From positions 1,984,001-2,048,000 of the forward strand of contig JAEVHH010000004.1 of assembly GCA_017607445.1 (NCBI GenBank): a stretch of 64,000 nt of DNA, read 5' to 3'. The position numbers and the translations under genes were made by a program. The notes beneath the pieces are model-generated. The model saw nothing but the letters and a program-made list of their open reading frames with translations. It was not told the origin of the DNA and searched no databases. Positions 1-11,151 of the stretch are shown in pieces; within the stretch, counting starts at the first letter, position 1, and every line of letters starts with the position of its first letter. The DNA is from Histoplasma ohiense (lineage: Eukaryota; Ascomycota; Eurotiomycetes; Onygenales; Ajellomycetaceae).

Positions 1-1089
1 CATACAGATGACAGAGAATATCATAAACAAACTGAAGAAAGTCTATAAATGAGCAGAAACTTTAATAATCAATATTCAGTAAGATTATAAAAATCAAATA
101 AATATTAGAAGAAGTTCTGCAATCTGATATTATATAGAAAACAAAGTTTGACTGAATCTCAAGAATATAAAAACAGACTGTCTCTTATGTATACTAGACT
201 ATCATCATATCAAATATACAGTGAAGTAAGTGCTAGATATACATGATTATCAACTCAACACTCTGTCTGATATCCACAATATCTTTCATACAAATCTGCT
301 TTGATTCACAGCTGAGAATCCATTTCTCTCACAGAGAATCTCTGATTGACAGTCATCTGTCATTGTAGAAGAAGACAATAAACTTGAGTGAGAAATTGAA
401 GCAATTTTTGATAATAGAATCAATCATCATCACTGCAAATATCTTATCAAATGAATAAAATACAATCATCTGATCTGAAAATCTGTGTCTGTTTTGAAAG
501 ACACTGTCACTCTCAACATCTATGAGTTCTCACTCATTCTGATAGAGAGGGATAATGTGATGAATTAGTATTTGTTAGTAATTAACTTATACAATCAACT
601 CTTCTTCTGCATCTGCTTGTTTCTGATCATTGTAATTTTATATAATTTTTGATGTTCTTTCACTCTGTGCTCTGTATTTATATAGTCTCTAATGATTCTT
701 CTGTGTAGTCTCTAATGTTCTTTCACTCTGTATTCTGTGTTTGTATAGTCTCTAACAATTCTTCTGTGTAGTCTTCAATGATTCTTCTGCTTCATACTTC
801 ACATTTATATAGTTTCTAATAATTCTTCTGTATAGCTCTCAATGATTCTTCTGTCTCATACTCTGTGTTTATATAGTTTCTAACAATTCTTTCATATAGC
901 TCTTAATATTCTTCTGCTCTGTGCTTCACTGTGAAGCAGTTTCTGATATTCTTTCACTCTGAAATTCTCTCTATAAAAACTCTCTTTGTATAATCTTTTT
1001 TTCTGATTTCTTTTCTCTTTCTTTTCTTAATCAATTCATAATCTGTATTAGAATAGTGTTAGATTGTTAATCAAAGTACACCCATTACA
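1..1089 (+). mobile_element. Ty3/Gypsy family I, copy A (3' end only)
   Basis: The 3' end of a chromovirus-type LTR retrotransposon whose 5' part lies outside the window. Positions 1-555 read on the plus strand as a stop-riddled integrase C-terminus plus chromodomain, matching copy F residue for residue where codons survive. The chromodomain tail ends with the same Gly-Asp-Asn-Val motif next to the LTR. A purine-rich tract ends at 555. The 3' LTR runs from 556 (TGTGATG) to 1089 (CATTACA), 534 bp, the same length as the copy D 5' LTR. Heavy CpG loss and TGA stops show it is dead. Confidence 0.88.
556..1089 (+). repeat. 3' LTR of Gypsy-I copy A (534 bp)
   Basis: Starts TG and ends CA. U3 contains tandem units of about 63 bp with recurring TTCTTCTGTGTAG and CTCTGTGCTCTG words. 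A TATA-like CTATAAAAAC near 970 and a pyrimidine-rich stretch precede the self-priming segment AATCAATTCATAA. Confidence 0.88.
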
Positions 1090-1736
1090 ATTACATCTCA
1101 TTGATATCTACAGCAATTGATTGTGAGAATAGATACAGTTCAGTGATATCTCAATACAATGAATATATACAAACAACATATCAGTGAATGAGTTGATCAA
1201 GTCATTATCACAACAGAGATAAAGAGAATTTGTCAAACAAATAGAATTAATTGATATAACTGATCTTATCAATAAAATAATAAAATAAGATATAAAAACT
1301 CAACAAGTTTGAATGAGAGAAATTCAACATTCTTATATATCTTCTTTATCTATTTCTTTTCATTTTATTAATTATCATATCTTCTATATTATTTTCTATT
1401 CTGATAATTTTTCCAGCTTCATTACTGATATTATTCTGCTGAAGAGGGTATGTGAGAAATGATCTATCATATCAAGCATTGTGAGAAAGAATCTATTATA
1501 TCAAGCATTGTGAGAAGTAATCTATCATATCAAGCAATGATCTTATTCTATCTCAATTTCAGAAACTGAATCACTGCTCTGATGTATATCAGCACTGCTC
1601 TCATTATATGTTCAAGCATTCTCTTTCTTATAAATACTGCCTGGTTATCATGTAATTATTGGAGTTATAATAATCAATTCAATTTACTTATTCGATATTC
1701 AGTATTTGGGTCAATATTCGGACTTTATTCAGTTCC
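1090..1736. other. AT-rich gene-free stretch
   Basis: No coding region was recognised on either strand. It contains a three-copy 29-bp tandem repeat at 1451-1537. The piece at 1680-1736 keeps a few CpGs (TTCGAT, TTCGGA, TTCCGAC), unlike its surroundings. It replaces the expected outer end of hAT element M1, so M1 is truncated or rearranged here. Confidence 0.5.
1451..1537. repeat. Three-copy 29-bp tandem repeat
   Basis: Three imperfect copies begin at 1451, 1480 and 1509. Each starts TGTGAGAA and ends ATATCAAGCA. No function was recognised. Confidence 0.8.
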
Positions 1737-3118
1737 GACATTATTAAATTAGTCACTTTACACTGTTTATATTATAAATCTAGTCTCAGATCATGTTCTT
1801 CTTATAAATTATGAGATCATGATTTACTCTATATAGATGATATAATGCTATGAGTGTTATCAAAAATCATTATCTATTAAAAGAAGTTTAGTGTATTTAT
1901 GCTTTAGTTCTATTTTGAACTAGTAATGATAGTGATAGATAGATTCACTGCAGTAGATAGATTGGCAGCGATAGATTGGCAGCAATAGATTGGCAGCGAT
2001 AGATAGGTTGGCAGTGGTAGGTAGGTTGGTTGGCAGCAATAGATAGATTCGCCGCGGTAGATAGGTTGGCAGCGATAGATTAGCAGTGATAGATTAGCAG
2101 CGATAGATTAGCAGCAATAGATTAGCAGTGATAGATAGATTGGCAGCAGCAATAAATTAGCAGCGATAGATTGGCAGCAGCGATAGATTAGCAGTGATAG
2201 ATTAGCAGTGATAGATAGATTGGCAGCAGCAATAGATTAGCAGCAATAGATTAGCAGTGATAGATTGGCAGCAGCGATAGATTAGCAGTGATAGATTAGC
2301 AGTGATAGATAGATTGGCAGCAGCAATAGATTAGCAGCGATAGATTGGCAGCAGCGATAGATTAGCAGTGATAGATTAGCAGCAATAGATAGATTAGCAG
2401 TGATAGATAGATTGACAGCAGTGATAGATTAGCAGTGATAGATAGATTGGCAGTGGTAGATAAATTGGCAGCGATAGATAGGTTGGCAGCGATAGATTAG
2501 CAGTGATAGATAGCTTAGTAGTGAGGGATAGCTTAGCAGTGAGGGATAGCCAGCGAGGGATAGCTTAGCCAGTGAGGGATAGCTTAGCAGCGAAGGATAG
2601 CTTAGCAGCGAGGGATAGCTTGCAGCGAGGGATAGCTTGCAGTGAGGGATAGCTTGCAGTGAGGGATAGCTTGCAGCAATAGATAGGTTGGCAGCGATAG
2701 ATAGGTTGGCAGCGATAGATTAGCAGCGATAGATAGCTTAGTAGTGAGGGATAGCTTAGCAGCGGCGATAGATTAGCAGCAGTGGGGTAAATTGGTTGAC
2801 AGCACTAGATAGAAGTGATATCTCCATCAATCATATCATCAGATTGATATCTAGATATGTATTATATAATCATCAGAACAGAATCAAACCTCAGTCAAAA
2901 TCATAGTCAGTCTCAGATTATGTTCTTATTTTTGATAGTCAGTCACTTTACATAAAATATCAAGATTTATTAGTTTCATTTCATTCATGTTCTAATAATT
3001 CTAGTCATTTTACACTCTCATTCTGATTCTGATTTCACTGAAAATCATGTCAAGAAATAAACTGAGATCAAATCAAATCAAATTAAATATGAAATTCATG
3101 GTTCCACTGATCAGTCTA
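1737..3118 (-). mobile_element. Non-autonomous hAT element M1, outer end missing
   Basis: Its inner (right) end at 3118 is the reverse complement of the M2 left terminus, closing in CAGTCTA. The body is the same as M2 in inverted orientation: subterminal sequence, a long minisatellite (1940-2810), then the segment that flanks the other terminus (1740-1930). Homology to M2 stops abruptly at about 1737, roughly 100 bp short of the expected terminus. A full TSD therefore cannot be shown. Together with M2 it forms an inverted repeat spanning 1.7-5.1 kb. Confidence 0.75.
1940..2810. repeat. Minisatellite inside M1
   Basis: A tandem array of short, variable units built on GATAGATTAGCAGC, GATAGATAGATTGGCAGC and GAGGGATAGCTTAGCAGT. 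It is the reverse complement of the array in M2. Unit order differs between arms, so the arrays have changed independently. Confidence 0.9.
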
Positions 3119-3313
3119 TATCTCAGTGAGTGTATGAGAAGCAATAAACTGGGATTTCAAATCTAATCTGATTTTTATTTCATCAAACATTCAGATGAAT
3201 TTCAAGAAATATATCAAAATTATACTAATTCATAACTATTCTCATTATATTTACATTTTTGAAAAATATGAGATTGCACTCTGAGCAAAGAATAGAGCTA
3301 GATATCATATCTC
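3119..3313 (+). pseudogene. Tc1/mariner-type transposase relic, part 1
   Basis: This 195 bp lies between hAT elements M1 and M2. When the 8-bp target duplication CATATCTC is collapsed, its reading frame joins the conserved C-terminal DDE region at 5113. Read-through gives a stretch ending in Asn-Arg-Ala-Arg-Tyr-His-Ile-Ser, which matches the position just before the second catalytic block of Tc1-type transposases. The upstream half of the transposase was not found in the window. The assignment rests mainly on part 2. Confidence 0.6.
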
Positions 3314-5104
3314 TAGACTGATCAGTGAAACCATGAATTTCATGTTTGATTTGATTTAATTTGATTCCAATCCATTTCTTGGCATGATTTTCAATGGAAT
3401 CAGAATCAGAATGAGAGTGTAAAATGACTAGAATTATTAGAACATGAGTGAAATGAGACTAATAAATCTTGATATTTTATGTAAAGTGACTGACTATCAA
3501 AAATAAGAACATAATCTGGGACTGATTATGATTTTGACTGAGATTTGGTCCTGTTCTGATGATTATATAATACATATCTAGATATCAATCTGATGATATG
3601 ATTGGTGGAGATATCACTTCTATCTAGTGCTTGTCAATCAATTTACCTCTGCCAATCTATCTACTGCTGCTAATCTATCCCTCACTGCTAAGCTATCGCC
3701 GCTGCCAATCTATCTATTGCTGCAAGCTATCCCTTGCTGCTAAGCTATCCCTCACTGCTAAGCTATCCCTCGCTGCTAAGCTATCCCTTGCTGGCTATCT
3801 CTCACTGCTAAGCTATCCCTCACTACTAAGCTATCTATTGCTGCTAATCTATCGCTGCCAACCTATCTATCGCTGCCAACCTATCTATCGCTGCCAATTT
3901 ATCTACCACTGTCAATCTATCTATTGCTGCTAATCTATCGCTGCTGTCAATCTATCTATCGCTGCTAATCTATCTATTGCTGCTAATCTATCGCTGCTAA
4001 TCTATTGCTGCTGTCAATCTATCGCTGCTAATCTATTGCTGCTGCCAATCTATCTATCACTGCTAATCTATCACTGCTAATCTATCGCTGCTGCCAATCT
4101 ATCACTGCTAATCTATTGCTGCTAATCTATTGCTGCTGCCAATCTATCTATCACTGCTAATCTATCACTGCTAATCTATCGCTGCTGCCAATCTATCTAT
4201 CACTGCCAATCTATCTATCGCTGCTAATCTATCTATTGCTGCTAATCTATCGCTGCTAATCTATTGCTGCTGCCAATCTATCTATCACTGCTAATCTATC
4301 ACTGCTAATCTATCACTGCTAATCTATCACTGCTAATCTATCGCTGCTGCCAATCTATCTATCACTGCTAATCTATCGCTGCCAACCTATCTATCGCTGC
4401 CAATCTATCTATCGCTGCCAATTTATCTACCACTGCCAATCTATCTATCGCTGTCAATTTATCTATCACTGCCAATCTATCTATCGCTGCTAATCTATCT
4501 ATTGCTGCTAATCTATCGCTGCTAATCTATTGCTGCTGCCAATCTATCTATCACTGCTAATCTATCACTGCTAATCTATCACTGCTAATCTATTGCTGCT
4601 GCCAATCTATCTATCACTGCTAATCTATCACTGCTAATCTATCGCTGCTGCCAATCTATCTATCACTGCTAATCTATCGCTGCTGCCAATCTATCTACCG
4701 CGGCGAATCTATCTATTGCTGCCAACCAACCTACCTACCACTGCCAACCTATCTATCGCTGCCAATCTATCGCTGCCAATCTATCACTGCCAACCTATCT
4801 ACTGCAGTGAATCTATCTATCACTATCATTACTAGTTCAAAATAGAACTATAGCATAAATACACTAAACTTCTTTTGATAGGTAATGATTTTTGATAACA
4901 CTCATAGCATTATATCATCTATATAGGGTAAATCATGGTCCCATAATTTATAAGAAGAACATGATCTGAGACTAGATTTATAATATAAACAGTGTAAAGT
5001 GACTAATTTAATAAACACTATATGGGACCAGGACTAAGAAATTTGATAATGGGACTGGAGAAATATTTAGTCCCAGTTCCATGCATGGTCACACAGCCAG
5101 TCTA
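3314..5104 (+). mobile_element. Non-autonomous hAT element M2 with 8-bp TSD
   Basis: Complete, 1791 bp. Left end is TAGACTGATCAGTG and right end is CACACAGCCAGTCTA. They match the termini of the autonomous element Z (TAGGCTGGCCGGTGGGACC and its partner). The target duplication CATATCTC is exact at 3306-3313 and 5105-5112. Roughly 330 bp at the left end and 270 bp at the right end are homologous to Z ends. The transposase gene is replaced by a minisatellite of about 1.2 kb. It would depend on the Z transposase for movement (inference). Confidence 0.9.
3650..4830. repeat. Minisatellite inside M2
   Basis: Tandem units based on GCTGCTAATCTATC, with GCTGCCAATCTATCTATC variants and a CCCTCGCTGCTAAGCTAT subtype near the left end. 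An open frame across 3631-3933 is only this repeat translated. It is not a CRISPR array, because units are contiguous without unique spacers. Confidence 0.92.
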
Positions 5105-5112
5105 CATATCTC

Positions 5113-5556
5113 TAAGCTGTTAAAACAGTGAATGAATGATTGATAGATGAATTGAATGAAATGATTTGTACAAAGTTCTGATTTAAATTCTATAGAGAAT
5201 CTATAAGCAATAATGAAGTTCCACATATCAAAGATACAACATTGAATACACTTCAAAGCTGAGATGAGAATAGAATTACAGATGATATGAGATTCTATTA
5301 CACAACTTGAGATACAGCATCTAATCAGCTTCATGTCTCAAAGATTAGCCACAGTTATCAAAGCCAGAGATGAATCAATCAAGTATTAGAGAAGAAAATG
5401 TATATAGATATTCTTTATTCATTTAGCTATATAAAACATGTATATAATTCTATTTTGAATACCTGGTTGAGATTTTATTTAATATCTAGTTGAGATGGGT
5501 AGGGTGCTGAAGCTCAGTGCTGAGCCTCTAGTATGCTGACTTATTGAACACCACTG
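5113..5556 (+). pseudogene. Tc1/mariner-type transposase relic, C-terminal part
   Basis: Plus-strand translation, reading through TGA stops, gives a Gln-Trp-Met-Asn-Asp stretch and then SSDLNSIENLWAIMK. This corresponds to the SPDLNPIENLW block that carries the last catalytic acidic residue of Tc1-like DDE transposases. About 60 further residues with a family-typical basic helix follow, ending near 5400. Downstream, 5475-5556 is a GC-richer terminal sequence whose reverse complement begins CAGTGGTGTTCAATAAG, followed by TA at 5557-5558, as expected for a Tc1 terminus. The gene is interrupted by M2 and by stops. Confidence 0.8.
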
Positions 5557-5558
5557 TA

Positions 5559-5710
5559 CATCTGTTATAATTTTACTCATATTTTAATAATTCTAGTCAC
5601 TTTACACTTCCATTCTGATTCTGATTTCACTGAAAATCACACCAAGAAATGGACTGGGACCAAATCAAATCAAATCAAACATGAAATTCATAGTCCCATC
5701 AGCCAGTCTA
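5559..5710 (-). mobile_element. hAT terminal fragment M3
   Basis: About 140 bp homologous to the right end of M1 and the left end of Z, closing in CAGCCAGTCTA at 5710. It starts directly after the TA that ends the Tc1 relic. The Tc1 element therefore probably inserted into an older M-type element. Confidence 0.7.
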
Positions 5711-6252
5711 TAAATGAAGATGCATAGTAGTTGGAGTCCTTTTATAAGCTTGCAAGGCAGTAGAATGGTGGGTGTTGCAGAGTATATTGACAGATTTGAT
5801 GATAAAGGTGTGTATTTGATGATAAAGGTGCCATATTTGAATGAATTGAATGATATTTGAATTATTCTAGAGATATGTGGATATTTTGCTTATTTTTGCA
5901 GTGTTTTGCTACTACTTTTCAGGGGGTGGCAGAAAATTCTGTTTTCGCAAGCTTTACAATATTGGCATTTTGGGGAGTTTTACTTTCAATTCATTACCAT
6001 GCATTATGAATTCAACTTTTCCTTAGCACTTATGAGTTTTATTTCGGTTTTAGGAAAATCCAATGAATGCTGCTGTTATGAAATCGCCATGAACCAAAGA
6101 TGATATTCAGATGTTAAAATCCCCATCCCAGTATTCAACAAAATAACACAAGTTCTACCATTACGCCGAGGTAATTTTCTACGAGGCATACTGTGTGGAT
6201 GCCTTTTGATAGCCAGTTTCAACCAGAAGAACTTAAATAATCAATGCACGAA
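5711..6252. other. Gene-free stretch downstream of IMP4
   Basis: The boundary between transposon-derived DNA and the genic island. It contains a short direct repeat (GATTTGATGATAAAGGTG twice near 5795-5831). I see no convincing coding region. The 65-residue open frame at 5906-6103 has no recognisable feature. The 3' untranslated region of IMP4 must lie at its right edge. Confidence 0.6.
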
Positions 6253-7225
6253 TCACAAATAATCCTTTTTCCAGCTCGTCCTTGTATACTGATTCAGTGA
6301 CCATTCGATTTCGCCACCGGAATCTTTCTCTAATGTCCCTCCTCTGATTTGAAATAGCCTCATTGTCATACGCGGCCCGACTTCAGCTAGTTCAACTGAT
6401 TGGTGCCCGGTCTTAACGAAGACATGGTGTCGCACCTCTATACTGTCCTCAATGTTTTTAAACGTGACAACCCTACTCCCGAGCTTCCCATTTTCTTCCC
6501 GCGGAGGGAATATATGTTTCAAAATTTTAACGACGCGGGCCCCTAACTTGGTAGTAAACCCTTCAAAAATTAGGTGAGGGTAACTTTCCGACACGGTTCC
6601 CCGTGCTGAGTTTGGAATATCTGCTCGTAGCATGACATTATGTAATGAGAAACTGGCAGTTGGGCCGTGGGGAAGATGAGACACAGTTATCGCAGTAGGT
6701 GTGCCGCGATGCTCGTGCAGGATGATCATGTCCGAAAGTGCGGATGTCTTCGCGCTTGCGAGCAGATCAGGAATGACTATATTCCCTCGATTTATCCGTA
6801 TTGAAGTGGGGATTAGTAGCCGCATCTCTTTTGCAAAGGTGCTAAGGCGTGTAGAAGGAGAACGGGAGGTGGTAATGAGAGGTCGAGGGTCCACGATGCC
6901 GGATGTGAGAACATATTCGTCGTCGAGGTCCAGCATATCGGAATCTTTGGAGTTAGGCTGTTTCGAGTGTGTTGAAAGGGATTCATCGTATTTGAAGTCT
7001 TCTCGCAATGTTTTGTCATTAGCCACAGAAGGTTCTAACCGCTTCCCGGATGCAAGAGAAGCTTTCAGCTTCGCGCGCTTTTCTGCTACTGAAGCATCGC
7101 GGAGCAGGAGAGCTTTGCGGTAGAGGTAGTCTCTACGCTCACGAGCTTGGCGACGCTGCTGGAAATGTTAGCGAATAACATCCTAAATGTATCTATACTT
7201 GGGGGAAGAATAGCCATACAATCAT
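6253..7225 (-). CDS. IMP4: IMP4, U3 small nucleolar ribonucleoprotein subunit (Brix domain)
   Basis: Nucleolar protein of the small-subunit processome that supports U3 snoRNA pairing with pre-rRNA during 18S rRNA maturation. The spliced product is 302 residues: exon 1 (7225-7220) gives Met-Ile, the intron is 7219-7156, and exon 2 (7155-6253) gives the rest. The start is chosen because Met-Ile joined to RRQARERRDYLYRKALLLRD recreates the family N-terminus. The Brix domain fills roughly residues 85-280, with GTPTAITVSHLPHGPTASFS, HLIFEGFTTKLGARVVKILK and the closing GPRMTMRLFQIRGGTLE motif. It ends in a basic KKDYL tail. Length is normal for fungi and no disabling change is seen. It is divergently transcribed from UPF1. 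An alternative acceptor 3 nt upstream would add one Gln. Confidence 0.95.
7156..7219 (-). other. Intron of IMP4 (64 nt)
   Basis: On the minus strand the donor is GTATGG and a GCTAAC branch site lies close to the CAG acceptor at 7158-7156. Removing it joins Met-Ile in phase 0 to the conserved Arg-Arg-Gln-Ala-Arg start. Confidence 0.8.
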
Positions 7226-7758
7226 TTGGCTGGTAGTTTACTTGCTCAAAAAGGCTCAAGGCTGCTCGCTGCAGAAATTGGTGCACGATGCTGGTTTTTG
7301 ACTTTTTTTTCAATCCACCTTCGATTCACCTTTGGTATATCAGGGCTGCCGTAGTTTTTCACCAACTTCTCCGGTTGTGTAAGTCGACCAGTGAGCCTCA
7401 TCCCGCTGTTCAGGTGGTGGATTCCCATTTCACTTCTTTTCTTTTTTGATGTCTTTATGCTACAGATCTTTGGGCTACAGAACCGTAGTGACGGAATTCC
7501 TGTTCTTGCCCTGTGGATATTTCCGCTGTGAGCTCCCCTCAACAGCCTATATGGTATCTGCGCGTCATAATACTTTGACGGACACTACGGCAGCAAATTT
7601 TGATGCTAACTGTTAGAGATTTCTCCAGGTACTAATTAGTCCTTTCCTTTGAATATTCAGCCATTCTGTATGCCAGTTTCGGCTACACTTCTAAAGCGGA
7701 CTGACCGTGCTTCTGCTCAAGTTGCGACCCTGGAAAATAAGGACCATTTAATTGGGAA
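7226..7758. promoter_or_regulatory. Shared divergent promoter of IMP4 and UPF1
   Basis: About 533 bp separate the two start codons, so both promoters and 5' leaders lie here. CT-rich runs occur near 7300-7315 and 7420-7450, as in fungal promoters. No specific factor site is claimed. Confidence 0.6.
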
Positions 7759-10700
7759 ATGGTGAGATACATCAATATGGAGGCCTTTAATTATATGGGG
7801 AATCATCTGGTTTCAGACTCTGCTTCTACGATCAATGCTGGAGATGACATGTCAACCGTCGACGGAGATGAAAGTATCTTAAATATGGCCACTGGGCCTC
7901 GAAGGCGACGACATGATGATGAAGAGGAGATATCAGATAGTTTTGAGGATGATGATTTGGAAAGCATGGCTAGCGTCCCTGTGAATAGAGCCAGCAAGGC
8001 CACCACTTCCAAACCCGAGGAAGACATGGAACTACCAATTCATTCTTGCGCGTAAGTTTGAGCAATTTCCACCAATCGACGTGCCAAAGTGATGTGAGGT
8101 TCACAGGCACTGACTGACCTTTGGCTATTCTCTTTTTATTTTAGATATTGTGGAATTCATAATCCCGGCACTGTAGTGAAGTGCTTAACTTGCACTAAAT
8201 GGTTTTGCAGCGCGCGTGGCAACACGTCTTCCTCTCATATCGTCAATCACCTAGTTAGAGCAAGGCATAAAGAAGTCCAACTACACCCCGAATCATCACT
8301 TGGTGACACGATTCTCGAATGCTACAACTGCGGGACCAAAAATGTTTTCCTTCTGGGCTTTATTCCTGCTAAATCAGACACTGTTGTGGTACTGCTTTGT
8401 CGACAACCTTGTGCTGCGATGCCATCTTCGAAAGACATGAATTGGGATACTTCGCGCTGGCAACCTCTCATTGAAGACCGTTCTTTTTTGCCTTGGCTCG
8501 TGAGTTCTCCCTCTGACCAAGAGCAGCTTCGCGCTCGACATCTAAGTCCTCAAATGATTGCGAAGCTAGAGGAGATGTGGAAAGACAATGCCGCAGCTAC
8601 CGTTGAAGATCTGGAAAAAGCAACTGGCGTTGATGACGAACCTGCGCCGGTTCTCCTTCGGTATGACGACGCGTACCAATATCAGAATGTTTTTGGTCCT
8701 CTCGTCAAGATCGAAGCCGACTATGATCGCAAATTGAAAGAGGCCCAATCTCAAGATGGTCTGGTTGTACGCTGGGACCTAGGACTGAACAACAAGCATC
8801 TTGCGAGCTTTGTTCTCCCAAAGCTAGAACTTGGCGATGTGAAGCTGGCAGTTGGCGATGAAATGCGGCTTAAATATACCGGAGAGCTGCGGCCTAAATG
8901 GGACGGCGTGGGATACGTCATTAAAATTCCGAACAACCAGTCTGACGAGGTTACTATTGAATTACGAACCAAGGGCGACCATAAATCTGTCCCCACCGAC
9001 TGCACCCATAATTTCACAGCTGACTATGTTTGGAAAGCAACATCCTTTGACCGTATGCAGCTAGCCATGAAAACATTTGCTGTTGATGAGATGAGTGTTT
9101 CGGGCTACATTTTCCATCGGCTTTTAGGGAATGAAGTGGCCGCTGGGCCTATGAGAACTCAAATGCCTAAAAAGTTCAGCGTACCAGGCCTCCCAGACCT
9201 CAACAGCAGTCAAACCAATGCCGTTAAAAGCGTTCTTCAGAAACCTCTGAGCTTGATTCAAGGACCTCCTGGTACTGGAAAAACTGTCACTTCTGCTAAC
9301 ATAATTTACAACTTAGCGAAAATAAACGGCGGCCAAGTATTGGTCTGCGCACCATCTAATGTTGCGGTTGACCAACTTTGTGAACGCATCCACAGAACTG
9401 GCTTGAAGACCGTTCGTGTCACTGCCAAGTCTCGAGAAGATGTGGAGTCTCCTGTGGGCTTTCTTTCTCTTCACGAACAGGTCCATAATAACGACAGCAA
9501 TATCGAACTTGTCAAACTCAACCAACTGAAGGCTGAGCTGGGTGAGCTTTCCAGCCAAGATGAGAAAAAGTTCAAACAACTAGTTCGTGCTGCGGAAAAA
9601 GAGATTTTGAGCAATGCGGATGTTATTTGCTGTACTTGCGTTGGAGCTGGCGATCCTCGCCTCGCAAAGTTCAAATTCCGAACCGTTCTTATCGATGAGT
9701 CTACGCAGTCAGCGGAGCCCGAGTGCATGATTCCACTCGTCCTAGGATGTAAGCAAGTTGTCCTTGTTGGCGACCATCAACAGCTTGGGCCTGTTATCAT
9801 GAACAAGAAAGCGGCCAAGGCTGGACTTAACCAATCCCTGTTTGAGCGCTTGGTCATCCTAGGATGTGCACCTATTCGGCTTAACGTACAGTATCGCATG
9901 CATCCATGTCTCTCCGAGTTCCCGTCAAACATGTTCTACGATGGTTCCCTGCAAAACGGAGTTACCGAATCAGAACGTCTTCTAAAAGATGTTGATTTTC
10001 CCTGGCCTGTGGCGCACAATCCAATGATGTTCTGGTCAAATTTGGGGAATGAAGAAATTTCGGCATCAGGGACGTCGTACCTCAACCGCACAGAAGCTGC
10101 CAACGTGGAAAAAATTGTCACCAGATTTTTCAAGGCTGGCGTAAAGCCTTCCAGCATCGGGATCATCACGCCTTATGAAGGACAGCGTAGCTATGTTGTC
10201 AGCTCGATGCAAGCGACTGGCACCTTCAAAAAGGAGCTTTACAAAGAAATTGAAGTTGCGTCAGTTGATGCGTTCCAGGGCCGAGAGAAAGATTACATCG
10301 TGCTCTCCTGTGTCAGATCTAACGACCATCAAGGAATTGGATTTTTGAGTGACCCACGTCGGCTTAATGTCGCTCTTACGCGTGCCAAATATGGCCTGGT
10401 CATTCTAGGAAACCCGAAAGTTCTGTCGAAGCATCCTCTTTGGAACTATCTTCTACTTCATTTCAAAGAAAAGAACTGCCTTGTGGAAGGTCCATTGTCA
10501 AACTTGCAGGTGTCTCTTGTCCAGTTCAGCCGCCCGAAACAGGCCTATCGGGGACCACAGCGTTTCCAGGTAGCCTATAACCACGCATCCAATATGGCCA
10601 GTGGCATGGTCAATGGCAGGAATGGCCATCGCGGTGACTACCACGACACAGGATCTGTGGCGAGTTACATCCCAGATGATGTCTCCTCAGTTAATTCGTC

Positions 10701-11151
10701 CGCTGTTGGAGGCGTTCCTATTCCATCTGGATATCCTCATGTATTCCGGAGCTTTACTGACTCCTGGCCACACCTTCCACGCCACCGTCGCGCTAACGGA
10801 TCCAGAGGCAAAGGTGCGTCTAGCGTTACTGGCGAGTCGGTCGCAGCTTCTGAGTCCGACGTTACGGGCAGTATCGTTGGACAAGGAGGCGTAAGCCTCT
10901 CTGGTTTAAGCATTCATGATATGAATAAGCAGGCAAGCATGAGCCAGTCTGATCGTTTGAAACGCTATGTCGAATCCGGCAGTCGTGGAGAGCCATATAA
11001 ACCTGGACCTAGTGATAACGGCAGCATATTTGGAGGAAGTTCGGCAAGCATTCGTGTTCCTCGTGGCTGCCGTGGTAATCCAGCTGATGACGACGATGCT
11101 CGCAGTGTCTCGACAGCCTTTGCAAGTCAAATCGGTGGAAACTACGACTGA
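7759..11151 (+). CDS. UPF1: UPF1/NAM7, ATP-dependent RNA helicase of nonsense-mediated decay
   Basis: Superfamily 1 RNA helicase that drives nonsense-mediated mRNA decay with UPF2 and UPF3. Two exons (7759-8051, 8145-11151) encode 1099 residues. An acidic N-terminus precedes the Cys/His-rich UPF2-binding domain starting at Cys97/Cys100. Helicase motifs in order are GPPGTGKT (471-478), DESTQSAEPE (Asp615, Glu616), LVGDHQQLGP, QYRMHP, VDAFQGREKDY (from 805) and ALTRAKYGLVILG (from 841). The C-terminal 170 residues are Ser/Gly-rich and disordered-looking, with a few SQ sites. An in-frame TAA at 7738 bounds the start. Met7 (7777) is an equally good initiator. The gene is intact and has normal codon use and GC content, unlike its flanks. 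Confidence 0.98.
8052..8144 (+). other. Intron of UPF1 (93 nt)
   Basis: Donor GTAAGT at 8052, branch CTGAC near 8110, acceptor TTTTAG ending at 8144. Splicing restores the Cys-Ala-Tyr-Cys-Gly start of the Cys/His-rich domain in frame. Confidence 0.95.

Noticed and set aside
3631..3933. 100-residue open frame rich in Leu/Ser/Tyr
   Set aside because: It is only the M2 minisatellite translated. The periodic residues follow the repeat unit, and there is no promoter or domain.
3650..4830. CRISPR-like short repeats
   Set aside because: Units are contiguous and variable with no unique spacers, and the genome is fungal. It is a minisatellite.
6701..7123. 140-residue open frame on plus
   Set aside because: Antisense to the IMP4 coding region, with no motif. 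A shadow of a GC-balanced gene.
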